The translations under genes and the position numbers were made by a program. Under the pieces are notes generated by a model. It saw nothing but the letters and a program-made list of their open reading frames with translations. It made no database searches and was not told where the DNA came from. Below are positions 61,667 to 64,000 of a stretch of DNA of 64,000 bases, in pieces (positions within the stretch are counted from its first letter, which is position 1; each line of letters starts with the position of its first letter). This DNA comes from Triglochin maritima (lineage: Eukaryota > Streptophyta > Magnoliopsida > Alismatales > Juncaginaceae). The DNA lies in assembly GCA_963682175.1 (NCBI GenBank), contig OY821772.1, positions 48,940,925 through 49,004,924 of the forward strand, read 5' to 3'.

Positions 61667-62235
61667 TGTAGGATTTCATGTTTAATTATACATATATATT
61701 TTCGAATTTTTTATGTATAATAAGGATCAATTTTCAATTTTCTATAATTTATTTCATGCATGCATCAATTTGTTTCAATATCTAGTTTCAAAACATTATT
61801 AAAACAAATATGGGCTCCGAAATTCATACCTAAAGTTCTTTAAAACTTCTTGAAGATTCGGAGACGTTGGGGATGCTCCTCGCTGCGCCGGATGCCTCCG
61901 AGTATTCACCAAACTCTAAACAGGATCGGAGAGAGGGAAGCTAGTCTCTCAATCTCCGATAGGGTTTAGAATCCAATTACTAACCTCTCTTTAATTCTCT
62001 TGAGAAGATGATCTCTTAAGAACTAAAATTAAACTTAAGAATTAAGGGATTTTCGTGGAGAATTATGGAGAGAGAATTTTTGCACAAGAAATAATGAATT
62101 AGATTAATTGGGTAATGAAATAAGCTTGTATTTATAAGCTCTCTCCAAATTACTTATTCATGTGCAACCCCTTGCCCATGATCTCATGCAAAATTCCATC
62201 TAACCATCCATTATTTAATAATAAATAATATTAAC
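61667..62235 (-). repeat. Ty1/copia C3 5' LTR, truncated
   Basis: Matches 53940-54512 closely, then stops near 62235 where Tekay-like gag begins. The palindrome cluster and promoter part of this LTR are lost, so the element has no intact promoter. Confidence 0.85.
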
Positions 62236-62295
62236 CATCGCAGTCTCACTCTCACCGCGAGTATGAGCGACGACCTTCCCCCGTCTAGGAGGCAT
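62236..62295 (-). pseudogene. Tekay-like gag start
   Basis: ATG at 62295-62293 opens MPPRRGKVVAHTRGESETA before the deletion junction. It lies about 110 bases inside the PBS, the normal place for gag. Confidence 0.75.
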
Positions 62296-62420
62296 CTGCC
62301 CAAGAAAACAAGACAAACATCAATATAAAATATGTATGCATGATCCTATAAGACCTAATTCCTAACTCAAAGGTGGTTTCTTTGGACAAGTACGTCGGAA
62401 TCAACACTCTGATACCAAAT

Positions 62421-64000
62421 TGTAACGTCCTCGAAAACAGCGGAAAATTTAAACAATAATAAAGACCGTCAACGGTCAACACAGGGCACGTCACGAGACG
62501 ACAAGTCAAAATGTATATATATAAAAAGATATAGATCCACGTGGAAGTCAAAATATACATATGAGTCAACTGTGATTACAACAGAAAGGAATATACGTGT
62601 AATCACTACCTCAACAAAAGATACAAAAGAAGACAAGATCAGATCCCGGGGGCACCCTCCTCGGTCACCACCTCGACTCTAATGTTGCTCGCTACCTGAA
62701 ACGCAAACAATTGAAACATGCCTGAGTTCCCTGAAGGAACCCCGTAAACCAAACCTCCTAAAATACAAAATGGAATTAAAGACAATGCAATGCAATGCAA
62801 TGCACATGATCATCCGCCTCGGGTCCACAATAATACCCATCTCCGCCTCCGCGGTACTGAACCACTCCTGCCACCACGAGGGTCAAGTCAGTCCACCGCT
62901 GCCTCACAAGGGTCAGTCGGCACCACTGCTCCCCAAGAGTGCAGAAAGGAACCCTGGCACTACGCCGCCACCCCAGGAGCGAGTCAGCCCGCCGAATGCA
63001 CAACTCGGGCCAGACGACAGCCGCTGCTCCCCCAAGAGCCGCCAGACGCGCACCCTGTCGGAACATCCTCGGCCTACCGACAAACCCCAGCAAACAACCC
63101 AAGGTTTACGACAATCGTCTCTCACACCCCGCTCGATATGAGAGGACCAACAATAATACGCCCTCGTCGAAGGTGAAATCCATCGCTCTCAAGGCCGGTA
63201 ATCGACCGTCGCCTCGGAGCCGGTAGTCGACCTATACTCGACGGCTCGCGTGTGGATAAATCCACCAACCTATGACAGATCGGTCGACCGCTACAAGCAC
63301 ACCGGTCGACCGGTCCTCCGCATAGTACTCTGTACTGTACAAACAAGTGTATGGATCGAACCACGCCAACCGAATTACCGACCCATCGGTCGAACAAAAG
63401 TCATATAACGGTCGACCGTTTGGATGGTCTACGCTATACAATATTTATAATATTTATATATCCGACCGGTCGAACCAAGGGTCCGTTCAACCGATAACAG
63501 AGATTTCAGCATTTTGCCTTAGTAATATTCGATCGACCAGAACTGAGATACAGTTCGACCGAAACATCACAGACACTCTACTGCTTAATTAAAATGCTCC
63601 GTCGGTCGACCGAAAGTTAAAGAGCGGTCGACCGTTTTGATGGTCAAAGCTCCCAACCGAGTTAGCATCGAATAGATCGGTCGAACCAGGTTAAGGATGT
63701 TCGACCGTTTAATAAGTCAAAATCCCCAACCGACCTATTCTCATTGTTTCGGTCGACCGGCTAAGTGGACCCGTTCGACCGATAACAGCATTAAACCTTT
63801 TTTCCCGCACGAATCTAGCATAACGATCGACCGTCCTCAGACATCGTTCGACCGTTTGTGGGTGCAAATCAATATAATAATAGCATCGGTCGACTGCCCA
63901 CAGGCACCGGTCGACCGATCGTCGTCTTCAACCTCTGAATAGGTTGCAATCCGACGGGGAATTCGACACCAACGTCCATCCCCAACACTCACAAAGCTTA
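62421..64000 (-). repeat. Tekay-like 5' LTR (runs off the right edge)
   Basis: Begins TGTAACGTCC on plus and is collinear with 40468-42047 with scattered single-base differences. Holds the second palindrome cluster (63280-63920). About 340 bases lie beyond the window. Confidence 0.9.

Larger units (their letters stand above)
53940..62235 (-). mobile_element. Ty1/copia element C3 nested in Tekay-like gag
   Basis: 3' LTR 53940-55990, polypurine tract 56002-55991, gag-pol 60185-56087, PBS 61665-61654 (TGGTATCAGAGC), 5' LTR 61667 to about 62235 (truncated to ~570 bases). The left flank ends AGGAC (53935-53939). The matching right duplication is gone because a deletion removed the rest of the 5' LTR and part of gag. 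Same family as 25312-39117. Confidence 0.85.
40468..64000 (-). mobile_element. Tekay/Del-like Ty3/gypsy retrotransposon hosting two nested elements (partial at right edge)
   Basis: LTRs at 40468-42385 and 62421 to the edge (about 340 bases missing). Order on minus: PBS (62406-62417, TGGTATCAGAGT, tRNA-Met type), gag start (62295), gag body (53939-53547), gag tail with zinc knuckle, protease, RT, RNase H, integrase, C-terminal chromodomain-like segment, polypurine tract (42398-42386). Gag is split by copia at 53940-62235 and Athila-like at 46204-53541. The integrase phrase PEWKWEHVTMDFVTGLP and the chromodomain-like end place it in the Tekay/Del chromovirus group (family knowledge). Confidence 0.88.

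Noticed and set aside
62770..63176. Pro/Ser-rich frames near the right edge, also at 40752-41187
   Set aside because: LTR sequence of the Tekay-like element; no domain and no coding signal.
1..64000. tRNA, rRNA, riboswitch or CRISPR features
   Set aside because: None recognised by eye on either strand. tRNA-like strings found were primer-binding sites of retroelements.

Overview
This is nuclear DNA of a flowering plant, probably a eudicot. It holds one clear host gene for a plant-specific transcription factor (class I TCP), the first exon of a second likely host gene, spliced genes with GT/AG introns, and a dense mass of plant transposable elements. No bacterial, organellar or CRISPR features were seen.

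Layout. 1-4500 is gene space: a probable URM1 first exon reading off the left edge (529-551, minus), its site II/telo-box promoter, and an intact TCP9/TCP19-like gene (2349-3227, minus). 4500-9250 is mostly non-coding, with a probable LTR remnant (about 5560-6480) and a hAT-type MITE (7050-7292). A PIF/Harbinger derivative carrying only the Myb/SANT-like ORF1 lies at 9250-11672. A complete Mutator-like element (MULE) lies at 12032-18276. It has ~67-bp terminal inverted repeats, a target duplication, a transposase-SWIM-OTU gene on plus and a convergent plant-mobile-domain (PMD) gene on minus. After a quiet stretch come nested hAT elements (20612-21683), two adjacent Harbinger elements with decayed transposases (21702-25311), and a rearranged Ty1/copia cluster (25312-39117). 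A Harbinger MITE follows at 39340-40126. The rest, from 40468 to past the right edge, is one Tekay/Del-like Ty3/gypsy element on minus. Its gag is split by a young Athila-like element without pol (46204-53541) and by a Ty1/copia element (53940-about 62235).

How the parts relate. Target duplications and empty sites give a relative history. The Tekay element is the host. The copia element entered its gag and later lost one end together with part of gag. The Athila-like element, with near-identical LTRs, is the youngest large insertion. All long retroelement and DNA-transposon reading frames carry stops or frameshifts. The MULE is the least damaged autonomous-type element.

The most unusual signals are: (1) the two-gene MULE, whose transposase is spliced to an OTU protease domain and faces a four-exon PMD gene; (2) GC-rich hairpin arrays at mirror-image places just inside both ends of that MULE, one with an exact 33-bp period; and (3) arrays of the palindrome CGGTCGACCG (about 30 exact copies by eye) in LTRs of both Ty1/copia and Ty3/gypsy elements.
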